From: Thiobacillus sp. 0-1251
Lineage (GTDB): Bacteria > Pseudomonadota > Gammaproteobacteria > Burkholderiales > Thiobacillaceae
Length of the DNA: 64,000 bases
Direction: 5' to 3'
NCBI GenBank assembly: GCA_001899305.1
Contig: MKWL01000019.1
Span: 1-64,000 of the forward strand
Shown: piece by piece, positions 44,279 through 53,467 of the stretch
Layout: each line of letters starts with the position of its first letter
Position numbering within the stretch: the first letter of the stretch is position 1
Position numbers and translations under genes: made by a program
Notes under the pieces: model-generated
The model's database searches: none
Told to the model about the DNA's origin: nothing
The model's input: only the letters and a program-made list of their open reading frames with translations

Positions 44279-45138
44279 GCGTCTACCTGAACGGACAGTT
44301 CCTGCCGCTCGCCGAAGCGAAGGTGTCGGTGCTCGACCGTGGCTTTGTCTTTGGTGACGGCGTCTACGAACTGGTCCCGGTGTATTCGGGGAAACCCTTC
44401 CGGCTCGACGCGCACCTGCGTCGCCTGCAGTTCAGCCTCGACGGCATCCGCCTGGCCAACCCGCACAGCGTGGGCGAGTGGCGTGAGCGCATCCTGCAGT
44501 TGATCGCGCAGCAGGATTTTGCCGACCAGTCAGTCTACATTCAGGTGACGCGCGGCACGCCTGCCGAAGGACAGCCTCTGCGCGACCATGCCTTTCCATC
44601 CAATGTGTCGCCGACCGTGTTCATGTTTGCACAGCCGCTGGTGACCGCCACGTCGGCGCAGAAGGCTGCCGGCGTCTGTGCCGTCAGCGCGGTCGACAAC
44701 CGCTGGCTGCGCTGCAACATCAAGGCCATTTCGCTGCTGGCCAATCTCCTGCTGCGCCAGCAGGCGGTGGACGCGGATTGCGCCGAAACCGTGATGCTGC
44801 GCGACGGCTTCCTGACCGAGGGTGCGGCGAGCAATATCTTTGTGGTCAAGGACGACGTGCTGCGTGCGCCGCCGCCGTCCAGCCTGATGCTAACCGGCAT
44901 TACCTACGACGTGGTGCTGGAACTCGCCGCTGCCCACGACATACCGCACGAGGTGCGGGCGATTACCGAAGCCGAGGTGCGTGGCGCCGACGAACTCTGG
45001 ATGACCTCGTCCACCAAGGAGATCATGGCGATCGTGGCACTGGACGGCGTGCCGGTCGGCGCCGGCGTACCGGGGCCGCTGGCCAGGCGGATGGATGCGC
45101 TGTACCAGACCTTCAAACAACAGGTGATGCGGTCATGA
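44275..45138 (+). CDS. dat: D-amino-acid aminotransferase, PLP class IV
   Basis: A 287-residue fold-type IV transaminase. V-Y-L-N-G-Q-F, V-S-V-L-D-R-G-F-x-F-G-D-G-V-Y-E, the PLP-binding Lys in R-C-N-I-K-A-I-S-L-L, and T-E-G-A-A-S-N-I-F are typical. It should interconvert D-Ala and other D-amino acids with alpha-keto acids, feeding peptidoglycan. A branched-chain or aminodeoxychorismate lyase role is less likely given the R-x-H-x-x-R-L segment. Overlaps the dacC-like gene by 4 nt. Confidence 0.88.
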   Translation: MSVYLNGQFLPLAEAKVSVLDRGFVFGDGVYELVPVYSGKPFRLDAHLRRLQFSLDGIRLANPHSVGEWRERILQLIAQQDFADQSVYIQVTRGTPAEGQPLRDHAFPSNVSPTVFMFAQPLVTATSAQKAAGVCAVSAVDNRWLRCNIKAISLLANLLLRQQAVDADCAETVMLRDGFLTEGAASNIFVVKDDVLRAPPPSSLMLTGITYDVVLELAAAHDIPHEVRAITEAEVRGADELWMTSSTKEIMAIVALDGVPVGAGVPGPLARRMDALYQTFKQQVMRS

Positions 45139-45401
45139 GTGAACAGGAAACCCTGCTGCAATTCCCCACCGACTTTCCCATCAAGATCATGGGTGAACGC
45201 CGCGACGATTTTGCGCAGACCATGGTCGAGCTGGTGCTGAGGCATGCGCCTGATTTCAAGGCCGAGACCGTCGAGATGCGCGTATCCAGCAGCGGCAACT
45301 ACCTGTCGGTGACCTGCGTGGTGCGCGCCACCTCGAAAGCCCAGCTCGATGCGCTGTATCGAGAAATCACCGCCCATCCGTGGGTGAAGATGGCGCTTTG
45401 A
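45135..45401 (+). CDS. ybeD: YbeD/DUF493 family protein
   Basis: An 88-residue ACT-like protein: [11 protein letters not shown] near the start, the V-x-x-S-S-x-G-N-Y-L-S-V-T segment in the middle and H-P-W-V-K-M-A-L at the end. Usually found next to lipB; suspected allosteric role, not proven. Overlaps dat by 4 nt and lipB by 1 nt. Confidence 0.92.
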   Translation: MSEQETLLQFPTDFPIKIMGERRDDFAQTMVELVLRHAPDFKAETVEMRVSSSGNYLSVTCVVRATSKAQLDALYREITAHPWVKMAL

Positions 45402-46039
45402 TGGCGAGCGGTGAGCAGCAAGCGGTGAGCGGCGAGGCGATCATTCGGCTACTGGGCCAGGTCGACTATATTTCGACCTGGCGGGCGATGCAGATTTTCA
45501 CCGCACGGCGTGCACCCGATGCCGCGGACGAAATCTGGCTGCTTGAACATTTGCCTGTCTACACGCAGGGTCAGGCCGGCAAGCCGGAGCACCTGATCGC
45601 CGCGACCGACATTCCCGTCGTGCCAATCGACCGCGGCGGGCAGATTACCTATCACGGCCCGGGACAAGTCGTGGTCTACGTGCTGATCGACCTGCGGCGG
45701 CGTGGCTACGGCATCCGCGAGCTGGTGACACGCCTGGAACAGGCCGTGATCAATCTCCTGGCGGAGCAGGGCGTGGCATCCGCACGCCTGGGAGGCGCGC
45801 CAGGCGTGTATGTCGATGGCGCGAAAATAGCCGCACTCGGCCTGCGCGTCAGACACGGCTGCACGTATCATGGCCTGGCGTTCAACGTCGACATGGATAT
45901 GCGTCCGTTCGCCGCCATCAACCCGTGTGGCTACGCGGGGATGCGGGTGACGCAATGTCGCGATCTCGGCCTGAAATGGTCTCCAGCCGAAGCCGGACAG
46001 GCGCTTGTCCGCTGCCTGCAGGACACGATCTATTCTTGA
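45401..46039 (+). CDS. lipB: Octanoyl-[acyl-carrier-protein]:protein octanoyltransferase
   Basis: A 212-residue LipB, moving octanoyl groups from ACP to lipoyl domains. [12 protein letters not shown] (about residues 74-85), the catalytic Lys in G-A-K-I-A-A-L-G-L, and the catalytic Cys in N-P-C-G-Y are present. ATG at 45401 overlaps the ybeD stop (TGATG), which sets the start despite no strong ribosome site. lipA lies 1.6 kb downstream, past two other genes. Confidence 0.94.
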   Translation: MASGEQQAVSGEAIIRLLGQVDYISTWRAMQIFTARRAPDAADEIWLLEHLPVYTQGQAGKPEHLIAATDIPVVPIDRGGQITYHGPGQVVVYVLIDLRRRGYGIRELVTRLEQAVINLLAEQGVASARLGGAPGVYVDGAKIAALGLRVRHGCTYHGLAFNVDMDMRPFAAINPCGYAGMRVTQCRDLGLKWSPAEAGQALVRCLQDTIYS

Positions 46040-46051
46040 CTGATTTACTTG

Positions 46052-46071
46052 GTTATAAGTATTCTTATAAC
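46052..46071. promoter_or_regulatory. 20-bp perfect inverted repeat upstream of trpD2-like gene
   Basis: GTTATAAGTATTCTTATAAC: two 8-bp arms around TATT, in an AT-rich gap 17 bp before the next start. It lacks a T-run expected of a terminator, so an operator for an unidentified regulator is more likely. It is close to, but does not fit, the Zur-type GTTATA(N)TATAAC spacing. Confidence 0.45.
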
Positions 46072-46088
46072 TTCTAATGGAGTTATTC

Positions 46089-47204
46089 ATGAGCACCGAC
46101 ACGCTGCCGTCCGACCCTAAACTCCTGATGCGCTCGATCATCCAGCGCATCGCCACCGGTCCGGACCTGTCCAAGAACATCAGCCGCACCGAGGCGCATC
46201 TGGGCACCAAGGCCATCATCGACAACGTGATCGACCCGATTCAGGTCGGCATCTATTTCATCGCCCTGCGCATGAAACGCGAGACGATGGACGAAAACCG
46301 CGGCGTGCTCGACGCCGTGCTCGAAACCACCCGCCGCGTCACGGCGGAGGTCGACGAAGTGGTCGACATCGGCGATCCCTATGACGGCTACAACCGCTGC
46401 CTGCCTGCCGCGCCTTTCCTGGGCCCCTTGCTGGCCGAATTCGGCGTGCACGTCGTCAGTCATGGCCTCGACAAGGTCGGGCCCAAGTACGGCGTGACGG
46501 CGCGCCATGTGCTGGAAGCCGCGGGCGTGCCGGTGAACCTGACGCCGGCGGAGGCCGCCTCGCGGCTGGCCGATCCCACCCTCGGCTGGACCTACATCGA
46601 CCAGGCGCAATCCAATCCCGGTCTGCACAACCTCACCACGCTCCGTGCGCAGATGATCAAGCGCCAGGTACTGACGACGGTGGAAGTGCTATCCAAGCCC
46701 ATAGAGGGCCGCAAGCTGACCCATTTCGTCACAGGCTACGTACACAAGCCTTATCCGCCGGTGTATGCCGATCTCGCGCGTGAGGCCGGCTTCGACACGG
46801 CCTGTATCGTGCGCGGCGTCGAAGGCGGCGTGATCCCGTCGCTGCGCCAGGCTGGCAAGTATTTCCACTATCACGATCGGGGTGCCGAAATCGAAGCAAC
46901 GGTCGATCCGGTGGCGCTCGGCATCGCTCAGCCGGTACGCGCGGTGCCACTGCCCGGCGCGGTCGCCACCGAAGCGGGCGAGGACGAGATCGTCGCCGCG
47001 ATCGACATCAAGGCCACCGCGCACGCTGCTGCCGAAGCGGGCATCCTGGCGCTCAAGGGCGACAAGGGTGCGACCTATGATTCGCTGGTGCTGGCCGGTT
47101 CGATTGTCCTGCATCACGTCGGCAAGGCCGCCAGCGTGGCCGACGCGGCCGCGCAGATTCGTGCTGTGCTGGATTCCGGCAAGGCCGTCGTACGGGTCAA
47201 GTGA
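46089..47204 (+). CDS. TrpD2-like (anthranilate phosphoribosyltransferase-fold) protein
   Basis: A 371-residue protein with the glycosyltransferase family 3 fold: N-terminal helical domain and a central G-D-P-Y-D-G-Y-N-R region followed by H-G-L-D-K-V-G-P-K-Y-G-V-T-A. In true TrpD the anthranilate/PRPP loops read K-H-G-N-x-x; here the loop is S-H-G-L-D-K, as in TrpD2 (YbiB) proteins, which bind nucleic acid and are not tryptophan enzymes. Its position between lipB and a Rieske gene is unusual. ATGGAG lies 8 nt upstream. Stop overlaps the next start by 1 nt. Confidence 0.8.
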   Translation: MSTDTLPSDPKLLMRSIIQRIATGPDLSKNISRTEAHLGTKAIIDNVIDPIQVGIYFIALRMKRETMDENRGVLDAVLETTRRVTAEVDEVVDIGDPYDGYNRCLPAAPFLGPLLAEFGVHVVSHGLDKVGPKYGVTARHVLEAAGVPVNLTPAEAASRLADPTLGWTYIDQAQSNPGLHNLTTLRAQMIKRQVLTTVEVLSKPIEGRKLTHFVTGYVHKPYPPVYADLAREAGFDTACIVRGVEGGVIPSLRQAGKYFHYHDRGAEIEATVDPVALGIAQPVRAVPLPGAVATEAGEDEIVAAIDIKATAHAAAEAGILALKGDKGATYDSLVLAGSIVLHHVGKAASVADAAAQIRAVLDSGKAVVRVK

Positions 47205-47512
47205 TGGGCGAATACATTGCCATCGCCGCTGCCGACGAGCTCAAACCCGCCGAGATGAAGCGCGTCCTTGTCGACGGCAAGCGGCTGCTGCTATGCAATG
47301 CCGGCGGCGCCCATTACGTCGTCGACGAAATGTGCAGCCACGAGGATTACTCGCTGTACCTGGGTTGTATCAAGGATGGCAAGATCAAGTGCTCGCTGCA
47401 CGGCAGTTATTTCGACCTCACCACCGGTCAGCCCACCTGCGACCCCGCAGACGAGCCGATCCAGACCTATCCGGTGAAAATAGAAGCCGGCCAGGTCTGG
47501 GTGGAAGTCTAG
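47204..47512 (+). CDS. Rieske [2Fe-2S] ferredoxin-type protein
   Basis: A 102-residue soluble Rieske protein: cluster ligands C-S-H and C-S-L-H with 16 residues between them, followed by G-S-Y-F-D-L-T-T-G. Such single-domain proteins pass electrons to oxygenases or reductases. No partner oxygenase is nearby. ATG at 47204 overlaps the TrpD2-like stop; the upstream GTG is ignored. Confidence 0.88.
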   Translation: MGEYIAIAAADELKPAEMKRVLVDGKRLLLCNAGGAHYVVDEMCSHEDYSLYLGCIKDGKIKCSLHGSYFDLTTGQPTCDPADEPIQTYPVKIEAGQVWVEV

Positions 47513-47587
47513 ACTTCCGATCGAGTCGGGCGTAGTGCACACCATACAGCCGGCAGGGTCGGGGTTGTTGGGCGCATAGGCTAGAAT

Positions 47588-47607
47588 CCGGGAATTGCAT
47601 TTCCCGG
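47588..47607. promoter_or_regulatory. Hairpin in lipA leader
   Basis: CCGGGAA, TTGCAT loop, TTCCCGG, 13 nt before the lipA ATG, right after TAGAAT (47582-47587), a plausible -10 box. No matching -35 is obvious. It could be a 5' leader hairpin or an operator. Confidence 0.35.
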
Positions 47608-47619
47608 TATGGTCAGACC

Positions 47620-48546
47620 ATGGCAGACCCTCTCCAGCACAAAGGCGCAGCCAAGACCGCGCGAATCCCGATCAAGATCGTGCCGCAACCCAGGATGCGG
47701 CTGCCGTCCTGGATCCGCGCCAAGTCGCCCAACGTGCCCAACGTGGCCCGGCTGAAGGGCATCCTGCGCGAAGCGAAGCTGCACACGGTGTGCGAGGAGG
47801 CCTCGTGCCCCAACCTGGGCGAATGCTTCGGCCATGGCACCGCCACCTTCATGATCCTTGGCGACCTGTGCACGCGGCGCTGCCCTTTCTGCGACGTCGG
47901 CCATGGCACGCCACTGCCGCCAGACGTTGAAGAACCGCGCCATCTGGCCGATACGATTGCGCTGATGGCATTGAAATACGTAGTGATCACCAGTGTCGAC
48001 CGCGACGATTTGCGCGATGGCGGCGCCGAACATTTTGCGCAGTGCATCGCTGCCGTGCGTGAGTCTTCGCCGTCGACGCGGATCGAAATCCTGACCCCCG
48101 ATTTCCGCGGACGGCTCGACAAGGCGCTCGACATGCTCGCCACCGCCCCGCCCGACGTGATGAACCACAATCTGGAAACCGTGCCGCGCCTGTACAAGGC
48201 GGCGCGTCCCGGTGCGGATTATGCGCACTCGCTGAAACTGCTCCAGGATTTCAAGGCGCGCCATCCGGACATCCCGACCAAATCCGGCCTCATGCTGGGG
48301 CTGGGAGAGGACGACGACGAGATCCTGCAGGTGATGCGCGATCTGCGTGCACACGATGTGGACATGCTGACGCTGGGCCAATATCTGCAGCCTTCGCAGC
48401 ATCATCTGCCCGTGCTGCGCTTCGTCACCCCCGAACGCTTCGCCCAGTTCGAGCAGGAAGCACTGGCAATGGGCTTCAAGCACGCCGCCTGTGGGCCGAT
48501 GGTGCGCTCGAGTTACCACGCCGACCAGCAGGCGGCAGGCGTCTAG
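47620..48546 (+). CDS. lipA: Lipoyl synthase (radical SAM)
   Basis: A 308-residue radical-SAM enzyme inserting two sulfurs into octanoyl-protein. The auxiliary-cluster motif C-x4-C-x5-C ([12 protein letters not shown]) and the radical SAM motif C-x3-C-x2-C (C-T-R-R-C-P-F-C) are intact, as is the C-terminal R-S-S-Y-H-A. It completes the LipB-LipA pathway. Confidence 0.96.
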   Translation: MADPLQHKGAAKTARIPIKIVPQPRMRLPSWIRAKSPNVPNVARLKGILREAKLHTVCEEASCPNLGECFGHGTATFMILGDLCTRRCPFCDVGHGTPLPPDVEEPRHLADTIALMALKYVVITSVDRDDLRDGGAEHFAQCIAAVRESSPSTRIEILTPDFRGRLDKALDMLATAPPDVMNHNLETVPRLYKAARPGADYAHSLKLLQDFKARHPDIPTKSGLMLGLGEDDDEILQVMRDLRAHDVDMLTLGQYLQPSQHHLPVLRFVTPERFAQFEQEALAMGFKHAACGPMVRSSYHADQQAAGV

Positions 48547-48560
48547 AACCCGGCTGTCCC

Positions 48561-49403
48561 CTACGGCATCGTCCGACGGCGCCCCATCCAGAGCAGGGCG
48601 GCGATACCGAGCGCCATCAATCCCATCATCGACGGTTCCGGTACGGCATGAGGCTGAGTGGCTGCTTGCTGGCCTGACGGCGGGCCGAGGGGGGTGTCCG
48701 TCTGGGGCGGCGTCCACGAACCGGGGCCGGCTGCGGGGAACGGGTTCGGCGGCATGTTGCCGCCCGGTGCTTCGTCGGGCGATGTCGGCGCCCAGGGTGC
48801 ACCGGGTCCTCCGGTCGGGCCCTTATGCTCGGGTGAGTGCGGGCCGTCTGGAGGTGGGGTGGAGGGGCCGTTTGCCTGGGGCGGGATGGCGGGGCTGCCT
48901 TGCGGCTTCCCTGCAGGAAGGAAAGATCCGTCGCCGGGCGGGATGCCGGCGGGCTCGCCCGATGGTGGATGCGACGGCGCCAAAGGACGCGCTCTGTCAG
49001 GTTTGCCGCCCGGCGCGCGGTCCGGGCCCCGCATGCCGTGTTCCATACGGTCAGGCGCCGCCTCGTTGCCGGCAGGATTGCCGGGTGACGGCCCGGTGAG
49101 GATGAATGGGTCCAGGTTGCCGCCGTCTGCAAAATCGCTCTCGGCCATGACAAGCGAGAGGGTTTCCCCCTTGTGTTCGATGGCGAGCGGATGCAGGCGC
49201 TGCTTCGCGACAAAGTGAGGTGTGACGACGGCAGGCGACGTGGGCCTGGCGTGGTCCAGATGGAGTGCCAGCCCCCCGACCAGGGCAGCGGCGGTGACCG
49301 TGCCTATCAGAATGCCGGCCGGCGTGAGTGCCGTGGCGAGCAGCAGACCAAGCAGTCCGATACGACGGGTGCGGGCGCGTGAAGCGGAGGGTTTGCGGGA
49401 CAT
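48561..49403 (-). CDS. Proline/glycine-rich PEP-CTERM surface protein
   Basis: A 280-residue protein. Basic N-terminus and hydrophobic region (about 14-48) form a long signal or anchor, the middle (about 85-250) is low-complexity and rich in P, G, S and D, and the C-terminus is a PEP-CTERM sorting tag: V-P-E-P, a transmembrane run (M-M-G-L-M-A-L-G-I-A-A-L-L-W-M) and G-R-R-R. The tag is the substrate signal for exosortase A, encoded at 62921. I use the ATG at 49403 because the TTG at 49442 would lie upstream of a sigma-54-like promoter. No ribosome site is evident. Confidence 0.85.
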   Translation of the reverse strand: MSRKPSASRARTRRIGLLGLLLATALTPAGILIGTVTAAALVGGLALHLDHARPTSPAVVTPHFVAKQRLHPLAIEHKGETLSLVMAESDFADGGNLDPFILTGPSPGNPAGNEAAPDRMEHGMRGPDRAPGGKPDRARPLAPSHPPSGEPAGIPPGDGSFLPAGKPQGSPAIPPQANGPSTPPPDGPHSPEHKGPTGGPGAPWAPTSPDEAPGGNMPPNPFPAAGPGSWTPPQTDTPLGPPSGQQAATQPHAVPEPSMMGLMALGIAALLWMGRRRTMP

Positions 49404-49422
49404 GGCGAAGATCTGGAGGAGA

Positions 49423-49454
49423 AATTGCGAATGACTTCGCAATTCCCGTACCCG
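49423..49454 (-). promoter_or_regulatory. Sigma-54-like -24/-12 promoter with overlapping inverted repeat
   Basis: Read on the minus strand from 49453, GGGTACGGGAATTGCG has the -24 GG and -12 GC of sigma-54 promoters exactly 10 bp apart, with ACG and TTGC matching consensus TGGCACG-N4-TTGC. A perfect 9-bp inverted repeat (AATTGCGAA, 4 nt, TTCGCAATT; 49423-49444) covers the -12 element. Predicted start near 49427 leaves a 24-nt leader to the PEP-CTERM ATG. Confidence 0.5.
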
Positions 49455-49557
49455 TGGTCAAATGGACCGTAACCCGCGTCAAGCCGGGCGGCATGCCGTT
49501 TTCCAGTTGCCTGTTGCGTCCATGGGTCGACGCGGTCGTCGGCGCTTCGACACCCGC

Positions 49558-50343
49558 TTATTTCAGGAGCCGTCTGCGGGTGAGTGCCAGCGCGACGATG
49601 TAGCCGAGGCTGCCGTAAACCAGCAGCGCGATCACGTGCAGCGCGATGTTGTCTGGCACGGTGCCGACGACCAGCGGTCGAGCGAGGTCGATGGCGTGGG
49701 TGAGCGGCAGCCAGGCGGACACGCCTTGCACGGCCGCAGGCAGCTGCGACACAGGGAAGAACACCCCGCACAGCAGTACCATCGGCGTGATCACCAGCGT
49801 GAAATAGTAGAGAAAGAAATCGTAGCTGGGCGAGACCGCGTTCATCACCAAGCCCATGCCGCCGAAGCAGAAGCCGACCAGGGCGACGACGGGGATGATC
49901 CACAGCGTCATCCAGAAATTTCCGTAGAGCCCCAGTCCCCAGATCACCGCCAGGATCGCCACGCCGGAGAGCAGGCTTTTGGACGCAGCCCAGGTCAGTT
50001 CGCCCAGCATCACGTCGTCGAGCGTCATCGGCGCGTTGAGGATCGCATCCCAGGTGCGCTGTACGTGCATGCGCGAGAAGCTCGAATACAGCACCTCGAA
50101 GGTGGCCGCGTTCATCGTGCTGTAGGCCACGGTACCGGCAGCGAGGAAGGTCAAGTAGGGCATGCCGCCGACGTCAGGCAGCAGGCTGCCGAGGCCGTAG
50201 CCCAATCCGAGCATGTACAGCATGGGGTCGGCCAGGTTGCCGAGGATGGACGGGATGGCGAGCTTCTTCCACACGAGGTAGTTGCGCTGCCATACCGGAA
50301 TGAAGCGTGCCGACAGACGGGGAAGGCGGAATAAAGGATTCAT
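49558..50343 (-). CDS. ABC-2 type transporter permease (NodJ-like)
   Basis: A 261-residue permease with six membrane helices of the ABC-2/NodJ family: R-N-Y-L-V-W-K-K near the N-terminus and the P-x-x-Y-D-F-F-L-Y-Y-F-T-L-V-I-T-P-M-x-L-L-C-G-V-F-F-P-V motif before the last helices. Partner of the ATPase 4 bp upstream; the pair would export a glycan or other hydrophobic substrate that cannot be named from sequence. Confidence 0.9.
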   Translation of the reverse strand: MNPLFRLPRLSARFIPVWQRNYLVWKKLAIPSILGNLADPMLYMLGLGYGLGSLLPDVGGMPYLTFLAAGTVAYSTMNAATFEVLYSSFSRMHVQRTWDAILNAPMTLDDVMLGELTWAASKSLLSGVAILAVIWGLGLYGNFWMTLWIIPVVALVGFCFGGMGLVMNAVSPSYDFFLYYFTLVITPMVLLCGVFFPVSQLPAAVQGVSAWLPLTHAIDLARPLVVGTVPDNIALHVIALLVYGSLGYIVALALTRRRLLK

Positions 50344-50347
50344 GCGC

Positions 50348-51246
<899 letters not shown>

Positions 51247-51253
<7 letters not shown>

Positions 51254-51849
51254 GGACAGGCCTCCAGAAACGCCTGCTTCAGTTCCTTCAGCTTGCCGTG
51301 GAAGAAATGCCCGGCGCCGGGGATGGCTTTCACCGCAAGCTGCTGCTGCTCGGCCCACAGCCGGATCGCGGTGGGCGGGATGAGTTCGTCGGCATCGCCA
51401 AAAATCACAATCGTGTCGGGTGGAACCGGATCGAATTCGTACATGGTGACCGCCGGGGCGACCAGGATCAGGCGTTTTGCATGGAGTTCCTGGCGCAGCC
51501 GATGCTGCACGAAGGCGCCGAACGAGAAACCGGCCAGTGCCCACGGCAGGCCGGGGTAGCTGGCCTCGACGAAGCGGGCGACCGCGAGCAGGTCCTCGGT
51601 TTCGCCGACGCCGGCGTCGAATTCGCCGTCGCTCATGCCGACGCCGCGGAAATTCGGGCGCACGCTGATCCAGCCGGCCTCGTTGGCCGCCTTGGCCAGG
51701 GTCGTCACCACCTTGTTGTCGAGACTGCCGCCATGCAAGGGGTGCGGATGGGCGACCAGCAGCAGGCCGCGGCGTTCGGTCTCGGGGTCGTCGATCACGG
51801 TTTCCAGCTTGCCTACGGATACCGGGATGCGTAGCTTGTAACGCTTCAT
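51247..51849 (-). CDS. Alpha/beta hydrolase (short, dienelactone-hydrolase-like)
   Basis: A 200-residue alpha/beta hydrolase of the compact COG2945 type: [13 protein letters not shown] near the N-terminus, R-x-N-F-R-G-V-G-x-S, nucleophile G-F-S-F-G (about residues 106-110), an acid in F-G-D-A-D, and the catalytic His in G-A-G-H-F. No signal peptide; substrate unknown. Confidence 0.9.
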
Positions 51850-51871
51850 GTGGCCGTTCCGCTCGGCCGCG

Positions 51872-52189
51872 TCACTTCAATTGCAAGCGCTCGACAATAC
51901 GCCCCTGCTTGAGGTGGACCTCGAATATTTCGTCGATATCGGCTTCGTCCACATAGGTATACCAGACGCCTTCGGGGTACACGACCAGCAGCGGGCCCTC
52001 GTCACAGCGGTCGAGGCAGCCGGCACTGTTGATACGGCACTTGCCTTCGCCGTTGAGATGAACGTGCTTGACCTTTTTCTTCAGGTAATCGCGCATCTGC
52101 TGGCCGCCGGACGCGCCGCAGCATTTGGCGCCGTCGTCACGCTGGTTGGTGCAGAAAAAAACATGGTGCTTGTAGTACTGGTTGGTCAT
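51872..52189 (-). CDS. (2Fe-2S) ferredoxin, thioredoxin-like type
   Basis: A 105-residue protein of the thioredoxin-like 2Fe-2S ferredoxin family: H-V-F-F-C-T-N-Q-R with a C-C pair (A-K-C-C-G), then K-C-R-I-N-S-A-G-C-L-D-R-C-D-E-G-P-L-L-V-V-Y-P-E-G-V-W-Y. ATG at 52189 overlaps the MazG-like stop by 4 nt. Electron partner unknown. Confidence 0.92.
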   Translation of the reverse strand: MTNQYYKHHVFFCTNQRDDGAKCCGASGGQQMRDYLKKKVKHVHLNGEGKCRINSAGCLDRCDEGPLLVVYPEGVWYTYVDEADIDEIFEVHLKQGRIVERLQLK

Positions 52190-52572
52190 TCTGGGCTGTC
52201 TTGATCGGGTTGGAAGGCTGAGTATTTGAGCGCGTTGCCGTGCGCCTTGTCGACCGGGTATTTGCGTGCATTGATCGCCAGCTTGTCGGCGGCGGCGTCG
52301 AGCAGGTCGATATCGAGCAGGTCGGCCAGCCGGGTCAGGTAGATCAATACGTCGGCGATTTCCTGGCGTACCGCTTCGTGTTGTTCCGGACTCAACTGCC
52401 CGCTCTGTTCTGCCGTTAGCCACTGGAAAGGCTCGAGCAATTCCGCCGCTTCCACGGAAAGCGCCATGGCCAGATTCTTGGGGGTATGGTAACGCTCCCA
52501 TGCGCGTGCCAGCGCGAAATCGCGAATATGCTGGCGCAGGGTGTCTAGGCTGTCGATTTCAGGCGTGCTCAT
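52186..52572 (-). CDS. MazG-like nucleotide pyrophosphohydrolase
   Basis: A 128-residue protein of the short MazG-like (NTP-PPase) superfamily: F-A-L-A-R-A-W-E-R-Y-H-T-P-K-N-L-A-M-A-L-S-V-E-A-A-E-L-L-E-P-F-Q-W, and E-I-A-D-V-L-I-Y-L-T-R-L-A-D-L-L, giving the E-x2-E...E-x2-D metal site. Likely cleans aberrant (d)NTPs. ATG at 52572 is used; the longer frame upstream lacks family sequence. First gene of the minus-strand set. Confidence 0.9.
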   Translation of the reverse strand: MSTPEIDSLDTLRQHIRDFALARAWERYHTPKNLAMALSVEAAELLEPFQWLTAEQSGQLSPEQHEAVRQEIADVLIYLTRLADLLDIDLLDAAADKLAINARKYPVDKAHGNALKYSAFQPDQDSPE

Positions 52573-52747
52573 GGTTGGCATAATAGCGCGGCAGGCGACA
52601 GACTTACGACATCGCTGTCGAGCGGCCGACGCTCCAGCCATGGCGGGGGACGCGTAAATCGCGGCGTGGCGGGGATTTCGAGAAAATTCCGATTTGGCCT
52701 GCGGCTTGCTAGCAGTCTTTGCGTTGACACCAGTTTTCTAGTTCGCT

Positions 52748-52763
52748 CTGGCATAATGCCAGC
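52748..52763 (+). promoter_or_regulatory. Palindrome / weak sigma-54-like element before the exosortase operon
   Basis: CTGGCATAATGCCAG is a near-perfect palindrome 30 bp before the first operon gene. The same bases contain TGGCA and GG-N10-GC spacing (GG 52750-52751, GC 52762-52763), as in sigma-54 promoters, but the -12 reads CAGC rather than TTGC. The TTGACA at 52724-52729 is 22 bp from CATAAT, too far for a standard sigma-70 pair. Confidence 0.35.
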
Positions 52764-52792
52764 GGATTAACGGCATATAAGGGAGGATGGAT

Positions 52793-53416
52793 ATGTTTAC
52801 GATCAAGAAGCATCTTGCACGTGCTGGCGTCATGCTGGCCGTCGCTGCCATGGCAGGCTGCTCCAGCACGCCGACCTATCCGCCCGCCCCTGCGCAGACG
52901 GGAAGCTACAACTGGAATTACCTCATCGGCCCGGGCGATTCGGTCCAGGTCTTCGTCTGGCGCAACCCCGAAGTCTCCGGAACCTTCCCGGTCCGCCCTG
53001 ACGGCAAGATGACCATGAATCTGGTCGAGGATATCCAGGCCTCCGGCAAGACCCCCACCCAGCTGGCGCGCGATATCGAGAAGGCGCTCGGCAAATACAT
53101 CCAGGAACCCATCGTCACCGTCATCGTCTCGGGCGGCATCGGTCCGTTTGATCAGCAGATCCGTGTCGTGGGCGAGGCGGCCAAACCGCAGGCGCTGAAC
53201 TACCGCGAGCATATGAGCCTGATCGACCTGATGATTTCGGTGGGCGGACTGACCGATTTCGCGGCGGGCAACAAGGCCTACATCCTGCGTACTGTGGACG
53301 GCAAGCAGGAACGTCTCGGCGTGCGACTTGACGACCTGCTGCGCGGCGGCGATACGTCGGCCAACGTCGACATGCGGCCGGGTGACGTGCTGGTCGTGCC
53401 GGAAAGCCTGTTCTAA
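52793..53416 (+). CDS. XrtA-system polysaccharide export lipoprotein (Wza/EpsD-like)
   Basis: A 207-residue lipoprotein: lipobox M-A-G-C (Cys about 23), then Poly_export domain with Y-x-I-G-P-G-D-x-V-Q-V-F-V-W-R-x-P-E-V-S-G and R-P-D-G-K-M-x-M-x-L-V-x-D, followed by SLBB-like repeats. Expected to form the outer-membrane outlet for the exopolysaccharide. GGGAGG sits 6 nt before the ATG at 52793. First gene of the locus. Confidence 0.9.
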   Translation: MFTIKKHLARAGVMLAVAAMAGCSSTPTYPPAPAQTGSYNWNYLIGPGDSVQVFVWRNPEVSGTFPVRPDGKMTMNLVEDIQASGKTPTQLARDIEKALGKYIQEPIVTVIVSGGIGPFDQQIRVVGEAAKPQALNYREHMSLIDLMISVGGLTDFAAGNKAYILRTVDGKQERLGVRLDDLLRGGDTSANVDMRPGDVLVVPESLF

Positions 53417-53467
53417 AACGTGTCTGCGCCGCCGTTGGGCGGCGCTTCTTGATGGCGGAACGTCCAC

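Noticed and set aside
52724-52757. Sigma-70 promoter TTGACA ... CATAAT before the exosortase operon
   Set aside because: The spacer is 22 bp, well beyond the usual 16-19.
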